Positions 25,501 through 33,288 of a stretch of 64,000 bases of DNA are shown here, one piece after another. Source of the DNA: Solen grandis (taxonomy: Eukaryota > Mollusca > Bivalvia > Adapedonta > Solenidae); the NCBI GenBank assembly GCA_021229015.1, contig CM037778.1:18979214-19043213 (forward strand), read 5' to 3'. Under the pieces are notes generated by a model, which saw only the letters and a program-made list of their open reading frames with translations, did not search any database and was not told the DNA's origin. The position numbers and the translations under genes were made by a program. The first letter of the stretch is position 1, and each line of letters starts with the position of its first letter.

Positions 25501-26699
25501 CTAAACATATTAAACCATGTTTCAAATCAATCCCATGCATGGATACTGAGATATTAGCATAAGAGTATCTTGCATGCAAAACTTTAACCAAAATTTCTAT
25601 GTTAAAAAGGGGCAATAATTGTAATATATTCCATCAAGAATTATCTACCTTGGTTGTCTGATGTCCCTAAACATATTCATAAACTTTCAAGTCAATACCA
25701 TGAATGGTTATTGAGATACAAACTAGATAGTAGCTTGCACGCAAAACTTTAACCAAATTTTCTATTGCATGCAAAACTTTAACCAAAATTTCTAAGTTAA
25801 AAAGGGGCCATAATTCATATTAAATTCAGTCAAGAGTTATCTACCTTGGTTGTCTGATGCCCCTGAACATATTTATAAACTTTCAAGTCAATACTATAAA
25901 CGGTTATTGAGATATAAGGTTGATAGTAACTTGCACGCAAAACTTTAACCAAAAGCTGTAACGCCAACGCCGATGCCAGGGTTACTACAAAAGCTCTCAT
26001 ATTTTTCGAATAATCGTGCTAAAAACAATGACGACCCAGTCCGAGAGATTATAATAGCTCCATTTTTTCTTTAAAACAGATGAGCTAAACATGTACTTTT
26101 GTTTAAATCTGCTGTCCAATATCTGACCTGAAAGCTTATTATCAGGTGAAATTATTCATACTGTTAATTCGATATTCACCATAAACTAGTTTAAAGAAAC
26201 TTGAAAAGAATAAATCCAAAAGATAAAAAAGTTTACGAACAGAGGATAGTTTAAAAATCTACCTGAACAGGACAAGTTTTATTATATCTACATTCTTCAA
26301 ATGAAGGAATTATAACAAAATTTAAGGTTACAGCTGATTTTCGAGTCGCTCAGTCAGCTAATAACAGGTGAAGAAAGACCCCAATGCACCGAGGCATCTG
26401 GGTAGATCCACCGACCTACGGCAAGCCAGCAGTAACAGCTGAATGCACTCAAGAGAGCTATGGTCAAGTGAACCCCACATGTATACATGTTATATATGCA
26501 TTTCATTTCATATATAAAATAAACAACTTGCCTAAGAATTGTTTTCTTTGGCTCTACCATAGTGATTTCTGGATCACTAATGTAAGAGAACTTCTCAGGC
26601 AACAATTTCGGGTAGCCTCCGAAGAAGATCTGGACAGACACCTGGTTGTCACTGGATACCGGCTGGGAGGTAACACACACCAGGTGTGTCAAGTTAGAC
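13411..26699 (-). CDS. MET/RON-like receptor tyrosine (pseudo)kinase, 12 3'-terminal coding exons, 5' part missing
   Basis: The gene span runs from an IPT-domain exon to the stop codon. Twelve exons, listed separately, join with fully compatible phases to about 646 codons. Domain order is two IPT segments, a single transmembrane helix followed by RRQRKYK, a juxtamembrane region, a kinase-like domain with GKGNFG, VAVK, HGNLALRNC, SDYG, APE and CW....RPTF, and a short Tyr-free tail. IPT domains directly before the membrane plus LTRG.TPYPDV and CPE near the end of the kinase domain are the MET/RON arrangement; the family binds HGF/MSP-type ligands in vertebrates. Here the catalytic Asp of HRD is Asn, so phosphotransfer is probably lost and a scaffold or signal-modulating role is inferred. 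The Sema and PSI exons expected upstream are not found before or after the assembly gap. Other IPT-bearing receptors (plexins) are excluded by the tyrosine-kinase fold. Confidence 0.88.
14156..14292 (-). CDS. MET-like receptor exon: alphaF to alphaH of the kinase C-lobe
   Basis: 45 codons plus two bases, acceptor TTCACACAG, donor [46 protein letters not shown] and QCPEN. The LWEL.TRG..PYPDV...YL..G.R...P..CP string is the strongest single match to MET/RON kinases. Confidence 0.95.
14760..14922 (-). CDS. MET-like receptor exon: DYG motif, activation loop, APE
   Basis: One base plus 54 codons, acceptor GTTACCAG, donor GTAAGT. VTDQKKVQISDYGLTKEIF, then NKNQFFKEDGKYKN, then IIKWAAPETVEFVEFTNQSD and V. 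The DFG Asp is present (DYG). The tandem tyrosines of the MET activation loop correspond to Phe-Phe. APE and the SDV of alphaF are retained. Confidence 0.95.
14957..15382. mobile_element. MITE with perfect 9-bp target duplication (Mutator-like type)
   Basis: The left end is CATTGTTGGAAAACCCAC. The right end, read on the other strand, is CATTGTCGAAAAACCCAC. The element is bounded by identical CTAAGGGGT at 14948-14956 and 15383-15391. A 9-bp duplication is typical of Mutator-like transposons. It is 426 bp long, has no coding capacity, and lies in the intron between the catalytic-loop and DYG exons of the receptor gene. Confidence 0.85.
15915..16024 (-). CDS. MET-like receptor exon: alphaE and catalytic loop with HGN instead of HRD
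   Basis: 36 codons and two bases of a split Leu, acceptor GTTTCAG, donor GTAAGT. SLKVVELLDFASQVAEALAY then LQSVHITHGNLALRNC. In active receptor kinases this loop is HRDLAARN; here Arg is Gly and the catalytic Asp is Asn, while the Asn of the metal-binding LxxRN is kept. The HGN form resembles the pseudokinase (JH2) domains of Janus kinases. Confidence 0.95.
16404..16588 (-). CDS. MET-like receptor exon: alphaC helix to hinge
   Basis: 61 codons plus a split Gly, acceptor GTCCAG, donor GTGAGT. It contains SETVSKFLQTVTMYRDLQHP, GVAPIVGVC and VQPYAQNGDLKSYVRD. The pattern FLxxxxxMxxxxHPxV aligns without gaps to the MET/RON alphaC region, and Thr stands where kinases have the alphaC Glu. The hinge and alphaD region (PYAQNGDLKSYVR) is otherwise normal for the family. 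Confidence 0.93.
16991..17012. repeat. GT microsatellite
   Basis: (GT)11 in the receptor intron, about 30 bp from the splice donor of the N-lobe exon. Confidence 0.97.
17045..17128 (-). CDS. MET-like receptor exon: kinase N-lobe, Gly loop and VAVK
   Basis: 27 codons framed by split glycines. NFGVTYKATYSKSEEENPTD then VAVKTLQ. The beta3 lysine is retained (VAVK). The donor GTAGGA is followed about 30 bases further into the intron by a GT/CA microsatellite. Confidence 0.92.
17177..17355. repeat. 179-bp repeat, copy 1 of an identical pair
   Basis: By eye identical, base for base, to 23595-23773. It contains the words CCCTTTACCTCATATAG and GACTCAGATCAGACAG. The second half resembles the left part of the TTAA MITE. 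Confidence 0.92.
17850..18400 (-). repeat. AAGTYTCC hairpin-type dispersed repeat
   Basis: Complementary to copies at 44250-44770 and 45505-45695. Internal units of about 160 bp carry GGGGCCTGACCCC, TCATTATAAGGAAC and CAGGGTTGG. It spans most of the intron between two kinase-region exons. Confidence 0.7.
18498..18617 (-). CDS. MET-like receptor exon: juxtamembrane and first part of the glycine-rich loop
   Basis: 39 codons, phase 1 in and out, acceptor ATTTCAG, donor GTTAGT. It starts TEPYIAELLSKIDDDAIKHN and ends WLDVGDVLGKG. The last residues open the Gly-rich ATP loop, completed by the next exon as GKGNFG. Confidence 0.9.
19353..20253 (-). mobile_element. GCTCACC hairpin element, complete copy in receptor intron
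   Basis: On the minus strand it starts TTTTTAGCTCACCTGAGC, a hairpin with GTGCTCAAGGTGAGC, then a CGTCCGTCGTCC run. It carries about two units of roughly 300 bp (CTCCTCTGAAACC, TTGCCATGGCAAC, CTTGGGTCAACC) and ends GAGCGATTTAGGGCCATCAT followed by GGGCCTCTTGTTT. Confidence 0.85.
20384..20672 (-). CDS. MET-like receptor exon: stalk, transmembrane helix, juxtamembrane
   Basis: 96 codons plus one base, acceptor TTCTCACAG, donor GTAGAG. After LKIGNMQKEVGYLSYIQKTN (last IPT strand and stalk) comes a hydrophobic stretch of about 24 residues, AVGIILGVVLPILAIIILL and TICVI. It is closed by RRQRKYK, a stop-transfer signal that places what follows in the cytoplasm. The juxtamembrane part is acidic (EAKKEEEEIG), contains one YIPD tyrosine, and ends SSVPDDK. 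No Cbl-type DYR site like that of vertebrate MET is visible. Confidence 0.92.
21331..21572 (+). mobile_element. TTAA-flanked MITE (piggyBac-like), copy 1
   Basis: The inverted termini are TTAACTCTTTCCGTCATA and TATGAGGGAAAGGGTTAA, each including a TTAA. The inner palindrome is CAGCCTGCGAG...CTCGCAGGCT. Other copies are at 52019-52250 and 63148-63393. Confidence 0.82.
22099..22254 (-). CDS. MET-like receptor exon: membrane-proximal IPT domain
   Basis: 52 codons, phase 0/0. It opens GNFRLVNPMMEDVMVKVGNT and continues ECEKPSATDDALSCEAP: VG-N-x-x-C followed by a L-x-C-x-x-P strand is diagnostic of an IPT domain. It ends NGNAVVM, with donor GTAATA. Confidence 0.9.
22992..23252 (-). CDS. MET-like receptor exon: IPT core and start of the membrane-proximal IPT
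   Basis: 87 codons, phase 0 at both ends, acceptor TTTTTAG, donor GTTTGT. It starts DCDHEAVTGWLLCEIPGL with paired cysteines. It contains HYGFILDGVMTF and then ILYYPDPEVEG, followed by a Lys-rich stretch ending HKLVIK. The pattern Y-x-P-x-P-x-V followed by L-x-I-K-G is the linker between the third and fourth IPT domains of MET-type receptors. There is one sequon (NIT) and another (NIS). Confidence 0.9.
23482..23585 (-). repeat. Dispersed short repeat, minus-strand copy
   Basis: Complement of the family described at 1608-1743. It runs from CAAGAGTGTTCCTG to AGCAGGTGACA. Confidence 0.6.
23595..23773. repeat. 179-bp repeat, copy 2 of an identical pair
   Basis: Identical to 17177-17355 and in the same orientation, within another intron of the same gene. 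Confidence 0.92.
23843..24179. repeat. 42-bp tandem array, 8 copies
   Basis: The unit is GACAGGACAAGATAGGATAT followed by GTGTAACAGATGTGACAGACTG, with very few substitutions. It lies in a receptor intron about 400 bp from the IPT exon at 24574. The open frames on both strands are periodic artefacts. Confidence 0.96.
24574..24667 (-). CDS. MET-like receptor exon: IPT domain N-terminal strands
   Basis: 31 codons after one base that completes Ser. The peptide GGTTITAMGSRLKFIQNP is a textbook IPT opening (SGGT.xTxxGxxL). The acceptor is TTACAG and the donor GTACAA, phase 0. Confidence 0.88.
24771..26030 (+). mobile_element. AACAAGAGC...TCGxGCTAAAAA tandem element
   Basis: It starts AACAAGAGC with CTCGAC nearby and ends TTTTTCGAATAATCGTGCTAAAA. 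In between are several units of about 150 bp with GCAAAACTTTAACCAAAATT and AAAGGGGCCATAATT. The CTCGAC near the start and the TCGTGC (degraded TCGAGC) at the end are partly complementary. It lies in the intron between IPT exons. Confidence 0.75.
26532..26699 (-). CDS. MET-like receptor exon 1 of those visible: end of one IPT domain and start of the next
   Basis: Acceptor TTTTCAG, then one base completing a split codon, 55 codons, and AG of a split Ser. Protein begins SNLTHLVCVTSQPVSSDNQV, with beta-strand-rich extracellular character and one N-glycosylation sequon (NLT). It ends SDPEITMVEPKKTIL, the usual lead-in of an IPT domain. The donor is GCAAGT, a GC rather than GT donor. Only this site gives the phase that builds Ser-Gly-Gly-Thr-Thr with the next exon. 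Confidence 0.85.
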
Positions 26700-26843
26700 C
26701 TGAAAAGAAACAAAGATTTTGACTGGATCATGGAAATAAGCTTCCGGAATGAAATGTAACAAAGTTTCTGACTGGATAATGGAAATAAATGTGAGCTATC
26801 GCTTCAGGAGTGAAATGTTACAAAGATAATGACTGGATCATGA

Positions 26844-27283
26844 AAAAACAAGAGCTGTCCGAAAGACAGCATGCTCGACTTTTCGGGTATTTGATAGTGA
26901 CACAATACCATTGTATTAAAGCGGTATTAAAATAATTTATGTGACTCAATTTAGCAGCATGTTCTCTTTAATTCCTAGTAAAACTCAGGTCATAATTAAA
27001 AAAAAAAAATTCATGGAAAAGTTCATGTTGTCTTGTTAAATTAAATTTAATTAATTAAATTTATTAAAATTTTGGTTCTGCAGGTTTGGTTCATGTCTGG
27101 GATGACTTTTGTGAAGTTTAAATCCAATACACCGAGGGGTTACTGAGTAATGACATTAATTTAGTAGCAAAAAACTTTAACCAAAAATGTTAACGCAAAT
27201 TTCTAAGTCGAAAAAGGCCCATGATTTAAGTAAAATTCTAGCAATTGTTCATCTTGGTTCTGCAGGTCCATTTCATGTTTAGG
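26844..27283 (+). mobile_element. Second AACAAGAGC element, truncated by the assembly gap
   Basis: AACAAGAGCTGTCCGAAAGACAGC forms a perfect AGCTGTC/GACAGC hairpin, followed by ATGCTCGAC. Internal ACTTTAACCAAAAATG units continue until the N run. Confidence 0.75.
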
Positions 27284-27383
27284 NNNNNNNNNNNNNNNNN
27301 NNNNNNNNNNNNNNNNNNNNNNNNNNNNNNNNNNNNNNNNNNNNNNNNNNNNNNNNNNNNNNNNNNNNNNNNNNNNNNNNNNN
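27284..27383. other. Assembly gap, 100 N
   Basis: Exactly 100 N, the conventional placeholder for a gap of unknown size. It sits inside repeats, between the two divergent genes. Confidence 1.
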
Positions 27384-28512
27384 GTCACATCTTGAAAAAA
27401 CCTGAGAACTTCAGTTTTGGTTTGTATTAACCTATTTGATGTTTTTTAAGTACAGTCCAGACAGTTTGTTTGGAGATGTCTTGCTTTACTTTGCTGCACA
27501 TTCTGTGAACTACATGCTGTATACAGATCCCCCTCATTACGGCTTTCCGCAAACCTGCGGAAAACGTATAGGGTTTGTTATGTTTCTTCTTCTTATTATT
27601 ATTCCTCATTTTCCAACCAAATCCAAGATTTAATTTCAGTATGTTGCCAGTGTATGAGCAACATGAAAATTAAATTGTCTCGACAAAAAAAGTTCAAATT
27701 TTTAAATTCTATCATTTTAAATTTTCAATGACGTCAGATTTGACGTCAGCATCAAAAGTTTGTTCGCACCCTGGAGCCTTTATTTTTTGTCGTTTTATCT
27801 TGATATTTTCACAGAAGAAGTATGTTATGATGTAGATGTGCACCTTGTCTTTCAAATTTTCAAATTCGAAAATTTGAAGAATTTATGGCAAAACCGAGTT
27901 TCGAACTTTGGTCCTAAAACTATCATTTAATGTTACAAAGGCTACTGATGAGTTAGAAGCATGAAAATTAAACAGCTAATTGGCCCAGAGGTCTTCTTTC
28001 TTTTTTCTGAAATCACGTGGTTATGACCTCATTTAAAGGGCAAAATCCTATTTTTTTCAAGGATTTCTCTCGCTCTGGCATCATACATTTCGAGTCAATT
28101 TTAATGACATTGAAATTGCAGCGATAAAAAAGTATCTTTTTATACATTCTATCATTTTCAATTTTTATTGGCGTCATATGACGTCATATTTGACGTCAGC
28201 TTCAAAAGTTTGTTCGCGCTATAGAGCCTTCAATTCTGGTCCGATTATCTTGATATGTTGACAAAAGATGTATTTTAGGGTGTAGATGTGCACCTTGGCA
28301 TTTTAATTTCCAAATTCTAAAAGATAAAGATTTTATGGCAATACCGGGTTTCGAACTTTGGTCCAAAAACTAAATTTAACTGTTACAAAGCCCCCTGATG
28401 CGTTAGAAGCATGAAAATTGGACAGCATATCGGCATAGAGGTTTACATTTTATTTTCTGCATTATTTATTTTGAGTCACTTGGTTATGACGCCATCAAAA
28501 TGATAAAAAGCA

Positions 28513-30345
28513 TTTTTAGCTCACCTGAGCACGTGTGCTCAGGATGAGCTTTTAGGATCGATGAATGTCCGTCGTCCGTCCGTCCGTCCGTCCGTCCGTC
28601 CGTCCGTCCGTCCGTCCGTCCGTCCGTCCGTCCGTCCGTCCGTCCGTCCGTCCGTCGTCCGTCGTCCACAATTTGTTCGTTTGCACTCTAGCATCTTCAT
28701 TTTATGAGCAATTATCTTCAAACTTTAAAACAATGTTTATGACCATAAAATCTCGGCCAAGTTCGATTATGGCTGATATCGGAACATTAGGTCAGGAGTT
28801 ATGCCCCTTTTAAAATTCAAAAAAGCCAGATTTCACATTGTTTGCACTCTAGCATCTTCATTTCATGAGCAATTATCTTAAAACTTTATATCAATGTTTA
28901 TGACCATAAAATCTCGGCCAAGTTCGATTAAGGCTGATATCGGAACATTAGGTCAGGAGTTATGCCCCTTTTGAAATTCAAAAAAGCCAGATTTCACATT
29001 GTTTGCACTCTAGCATCTTCATTTCATGAGCAATTATCTTCAAACTTTATATCAATGTTTATGACCATAAAATCTCGGCCAAGTTCGATTATGGCTGATA
29101 TCGGAACATTAGGTCTGGAGTTATGCCCCTTTTAAAATTCAAAAAAGCCAGATTTCACATTGTTTGCACTCTAGCATCTTCATTTCATGAGCAATTATCT
29201 TCAAACTTTATATCAATGTTTATGACCATAAAATCTCGGCCAAGTTCGATTTGGCTGATATCTACCATTAGGTCAGGAGTTAAGCCCCTTTTAATATTCA
29301 AAAAAGCCATATTTCAATTGTTTACACTCTAGCATCTTCATTTCATGAGCAATTATCTTCAAACTATATATCAATGTTTATAACCATAAAATCACGACCA
29401 AGTTCGATTGTGGCTGATATCGTACCATTAGGTCAGGAGTTAAGCCCCTTTTAATATTCAAAAAATGCCATATTTCAAGTTGTTTACACTCTAGCATCTT
29501 CATCTTTTGAGCAATCGTCTTCAAACTTTATGGCAATGCTAATGACCATAAGGTTTCGATTGAGTTCGATTATGGCTGACATTCATCAATTAGGTCAGGA
29601 GTGATGCCCCTTTTAATATTCAAAAAATGCCATATTTCACATTGTTTACACTCTAGCATCTTCATCTTTTGAGCAATCATCTTCAAACTTTATGGCAATG
29701 CTAATGACCATAAGGTCTCGATTGAGTTTGATTATGACTGAGATCAGTTGATTAGGTCAGGAGTTAAGCCCCTTTTAAATAAAAAAAGCCAATCACTTTG
29801 TTTACACTCTAGCATCTTCTTTTTAGCAATCATCTTCAAACTTTATGACATGTTATGACCATAAGTCTCGATTGAGTTCATTTGGTTGAGATGTCATTGG
29901 TCAGGAGTTATGCCCCTTTTAATATAAAAAAAGCCATATTTCACGTTGTTTACACTCTAGCATCTTCCTTTTTTTAGCAATCATCTTCAAACTTTATGAC
30001 ATTGTTAATGACCATAATGTCTCGATTGAGTTCAATTGTGGCTGAGATGGGTCATTTAGGTCAGGAGTTATGCCCCTTTTAATACAAAAAATGCAAGATT
30101 TCACTTTGTTTATTCTCTACCAACTTCATTTTTTTAACAATCATTTTTAAACTTTAAGGCAATGTTTATGCCCATAATCTCACAATCGGGTTCAATTATA
30201 ACTGATATTGACTTGTAAATTTAGGAGTTATGCCCATTTCACCATAAAAAAAGCCAGATTTCACTTTTACACTCAAGCATCTTTATTTCTTAAGCAATCA
30301 TCTTTCTCAGGTGAGCGACCAAGGGCCATCTTGGCCCTCTTGTTT
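28513..30345 (+). mobile_element. GCTCACC hairpin element, 150-bp-unit subfamily, copy 1 (nested)
   Basis: Hairpin AGCTCACCTGAGCAC / GTGCTCAGGATGAGCT, then a long CCGT microsatellite. About eleven units of roughly 150 bp follow (TTTGCACTCTAGCATCTTCA ... TTAGGTCAGGAGTTATGCCC), ending TCAGGTGAGCGACCAAGG and CCATCTTGGCCCTCTTGTTT. The closest relative is at 38207-39722. Confidence 0.9.
28567..28662. repeat. CCGT tetranucleotide microsatellite
   Basis: An essentially uninterrupted run of CCGT units immediately after the 5' hairpin of the element at 28513. The sister copy has only about three units at this position. Confidence 0.95.
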
Positions 30346-31235
30346 AAAGATTTCTCTCGCTCTAGTATCATGAATTTTGAGTCAGTCATAATTAAATCTT
30401 CAGAATTGATAGAGTTAAGATTGAAGTGATGCATACTGCAAAAAAAATTTTGTCACGTGGTTATGACGTCATGCATACTAAAGCAAGAGTTATTTTAAAA
30501 AGTCATATAAAATTTCCAATTAGACCAATGAATTTATAATTTTCAAAAATGTCGAAACTTAGTATGTTCATAAGGTCTTGAAAATTTCAAGTAATTACGT
30601 CATCAAATATGTCGGATATTCATGTTTGATGGAATGCCTACTTGAAAACAAACCTGTTCGCATTCTTGAAGATATTTTTTTTCTGGATTAATAGAACGTT
30701 AGCTGAACATGTCCTTGCAAAAAAATGATATTTTTCTTTAGTCACTTAATTTGACGTCGTTGAAATATAAAAAATCATTCATTTCAATATGTATTCGTGC
30801 TTTAGCGTCATGAGTATTGATGCCAATCTTAAGCATACCTTAAGGAATTTATGTTGTGTCACTTGTTTATGACAACATTGATTTGTAAGCAACATATTTT
30901 AAAAAGATCAAAAGATTGGATATATTAATTGTAGATAAGTAAAATTGCCGTACCTTAACATGCGCAAAAAGTCCAGTGATTACTTTATCAAACATGACTT
31001 ATTTATTGTTTTTCGTAAAAGGGCTAATTCATGTAAATCTATTAATTTGAAGAAAGAAATGAAACTGGTCATTGGTTTGATTGAGCAAGATCCCATTGTT
31101 CTTTTGCAGGAATGAGTGCCTGTGTTGAATAATGAATTGTGTTACGTTTTTGAGTAAATAAGTCGCATTTACGATGAATTAGTATAATTATACTAGAGCC
31201 AGAAAACCTATACGGTTATCTTATTGCATTTGTTA

Positions 31236-31975
31236 TCACGGCTTTCCGCAAACCTGAAGAAAATGACAAATACATGTAATTCTACCTACCAATTTTTTGT
31301 GTTTTCTAAAGGTTTAACGGTTTCTTTTTCTAAATCTGTAAAAAATAAGGAAATATATAAAGCAAATGAATTGTTGAAAGTTTCAAAACGTTTATAACGT
31401 TAATAACATAGATATAAGAAATTATTTTCATTATTTTGCTTACATCTCTGCCTTTGTTTCCATCTATTTTTGAAAATGTAAAACTAAATCAGATTAAAGG
31501 TTGAAAGTCATGGATTTCAAATTATTTCCTTTTCTTTTTCTACAATTTCAACTTTGTGGATCAAATTTGCAATGATTATTTGTTAAGTCATATGCTTACG
31601 AAGAAATAGATATTAAATAAAGAATAAAAAAAAACCTTTTAAAATCGATTGAATAATGTAAGAAAATTTTTTGAGGATAGTATTATCTTAAAATTTTCCT
31701 GTTGTTTTTATTGCATGATAGTAAACGGTTGCTTAATCAAATAAGATAATATCTCCTTAAGACAATAAAAACGAAAATAAAAAAAATGCATTTAAAGCTT
31801 ATTTTTGAACATAAGTATATATTTATGATTATGATGATTTACGTATTAAATTTAACATTATTATGTATCATTATTATATTTCTTTGTATTAACTTATATA
31901 TTCAATACCTTTGAAATAAGCAAACGGAAAGCCGCTTCGTTTGTATCTTATGCAAACGACTTCTAGTTGTAATTG
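31236..31975 (+). repeat. Short relative of the CTTTCCGC hairpin element
   Basis: It starts CACGGCTTTCCGCAAACCTG (hairpin arm eroded) and ends ACGGAAAGCCGCTTCGTTTG with GCAAACGACTTCTAG, the inverted partner of the start. The interior is very AT-rich. Confidence 0.6.
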
Positions 31976-32474
31976 AACCTGTCTGTTTTATTGTTCTCTG
32001 TAGTAACATTTGGAAGGGTAGTTCATTAGTATCAGTATCTTGTTCTGCGGGAGTCCCCAGTTTAATAATGAGATTAACCCATTACTCCTTGTACAGAGAC
32101 ATAAAATGACCTTCACAATCAATATGTCGCTATCAGCCTGAAATGCATCCATTACATTCAAGCAAACCTTGCACAACCTTTTTAGACTGAAAATGACTGG
32201 CTTTATCATATATCAATGTTTTTTCTCTCAGACTGATAGGTAAGCTTTTGTCGATCAAATGAAAACCTGATCAAATTGACTGCAAGCTATTCTCATTTTG
32301 AGCAGATTTTCCTGAGCTCCCTTTCATACAGTGCTTATGAGTAGTGAACAGTATTAGACCTGATCCTTACCAAGCAGGCCAGACCGGCTGTAATTGTAGC
32401 ATAAGATATAGACATTGATAGAGATAGAAAAGTAGCAAAGGAATTACATCAAATTAACAAATAATATCCATGAT

Positions 32475-32990
32475 ACCTCGTCCACAATTGTTTCAACAAT
32501 ATTTCCTCTGAAACCACAAGGCCAAAATCGATGAAACTTGCCGGTGATGCTCCTTGCATGAAGCTTAACGAAAGTTGTTCAGATGGTTCCTTACTTTTGA
32601 CTATCTGATTCACAGTAGCTAAAGAGAGATTATTAAAAAAACTTAACTTTTTATTTTGTGTGTCATTGTCTAGTGAACTTCTATCAGATTTGATAACATC
32701 AAATATAGCTCTACATAGGAAATACTTGAAAAATCTTCCTGTTAGAAACCACAGAACCTTAAAGATTTAAGATAATTGGTGTGTATAATCAGGATCACTT
32801 GATTTTATATAGACTTAGGTAGGGCTATGACCATCAAAATTTGAACCACAGGTACAGTTTTCATGTGGAATTAGATGATGTTGCTGTATTTCTGCAAGGA
32901 TTATGTATTCAGAACAATTATTCTACATTAATTAGCAATAAAGGCAATGTTTCTCAGGTGAGCATCAGGGCTATGTGACCCTCTCGTTTT
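32475..32990 (+). repeat. 3' fragment of a GCTCACC hairpin element
   Basis: Contains TTTCCTCTGAAACCACAAGG and ends TCTCAGGTGAGCATCAGGG...CCCTCTCGTTTTG, the eroded family 3' end. No 5' hairpin. Confidence 0.6.
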
Positions 32991-33179
32991 GTCAAACTGA
33001 AGATCACTAACTAGGGCAGTTATTTCTGTTCTTAGATTTAAGTTGCATTTTCATCCTTTCAGGACATAAATTCTGCAAGTGACAGTGTATTTCTGTTACA
33101 GATATAGAAAAAAAAGGCTTGTGTCTTTTAGTTCTAAAATGAACCCAAGATTTCAAGTATTTCAAGAAACTTTTTACAG

Positions 33180-33288
33180 CATATTTCCGTGTGTGGATTC
33201 CAGTTTCCACATCACTGGCACGCAGACCAATTATTTTTCATCGTCCCACGGCAGGCCTCAAGCTACCGAACTAATGAAGCTGCTAGAG
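33180..33288 (+). CDS. Candidate exon of unknown gene
   Basis: Acceptor-like CTTTTTACAG and donor-like GAG|GTATAA bound 109 bp with normal codon character. The peptide includes SSFHITGTQTNYFSSSHGRP and QATELMKLLE. It would enter the PKA exon at 37309 in the right phase (0), but it does not resemble the RII sequence expected there. It could be an alternative 5' exon, an exon of another gene, or chance. Identity unknown. Confidence 0.25.

Larger units (their letters stand above)
27539..31225 (+). mobile_element. CTTTCCGC hairpin element with 450-bp units, interrupted by a younger element
   Basis: The 5' hairpin TTTCCGC-AAACCT-GCGGAAA is at 27544-27563, followed by ACGTATAGGG. The right side near 31205 carries AAACCTATACGG, its inverted counterpart. 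Internal units repeat every 450 bp (TTTCGAACTTTGGTCC recurs near 27900 and 28350). The second unit is broken by the insertion at 28513-30345. Confidence 0.7.

Noticed and set aside
27203..27430. Frames running through the N gap
   Set aside because: More than half of each peptide is undetermined sequence; not evidence of coding.
28484..28813. Arg/Thr/Asp and Val/Arg/Pro repeat peptides
   Set aside because: Translation of the CCGT microsatellite in several frames.
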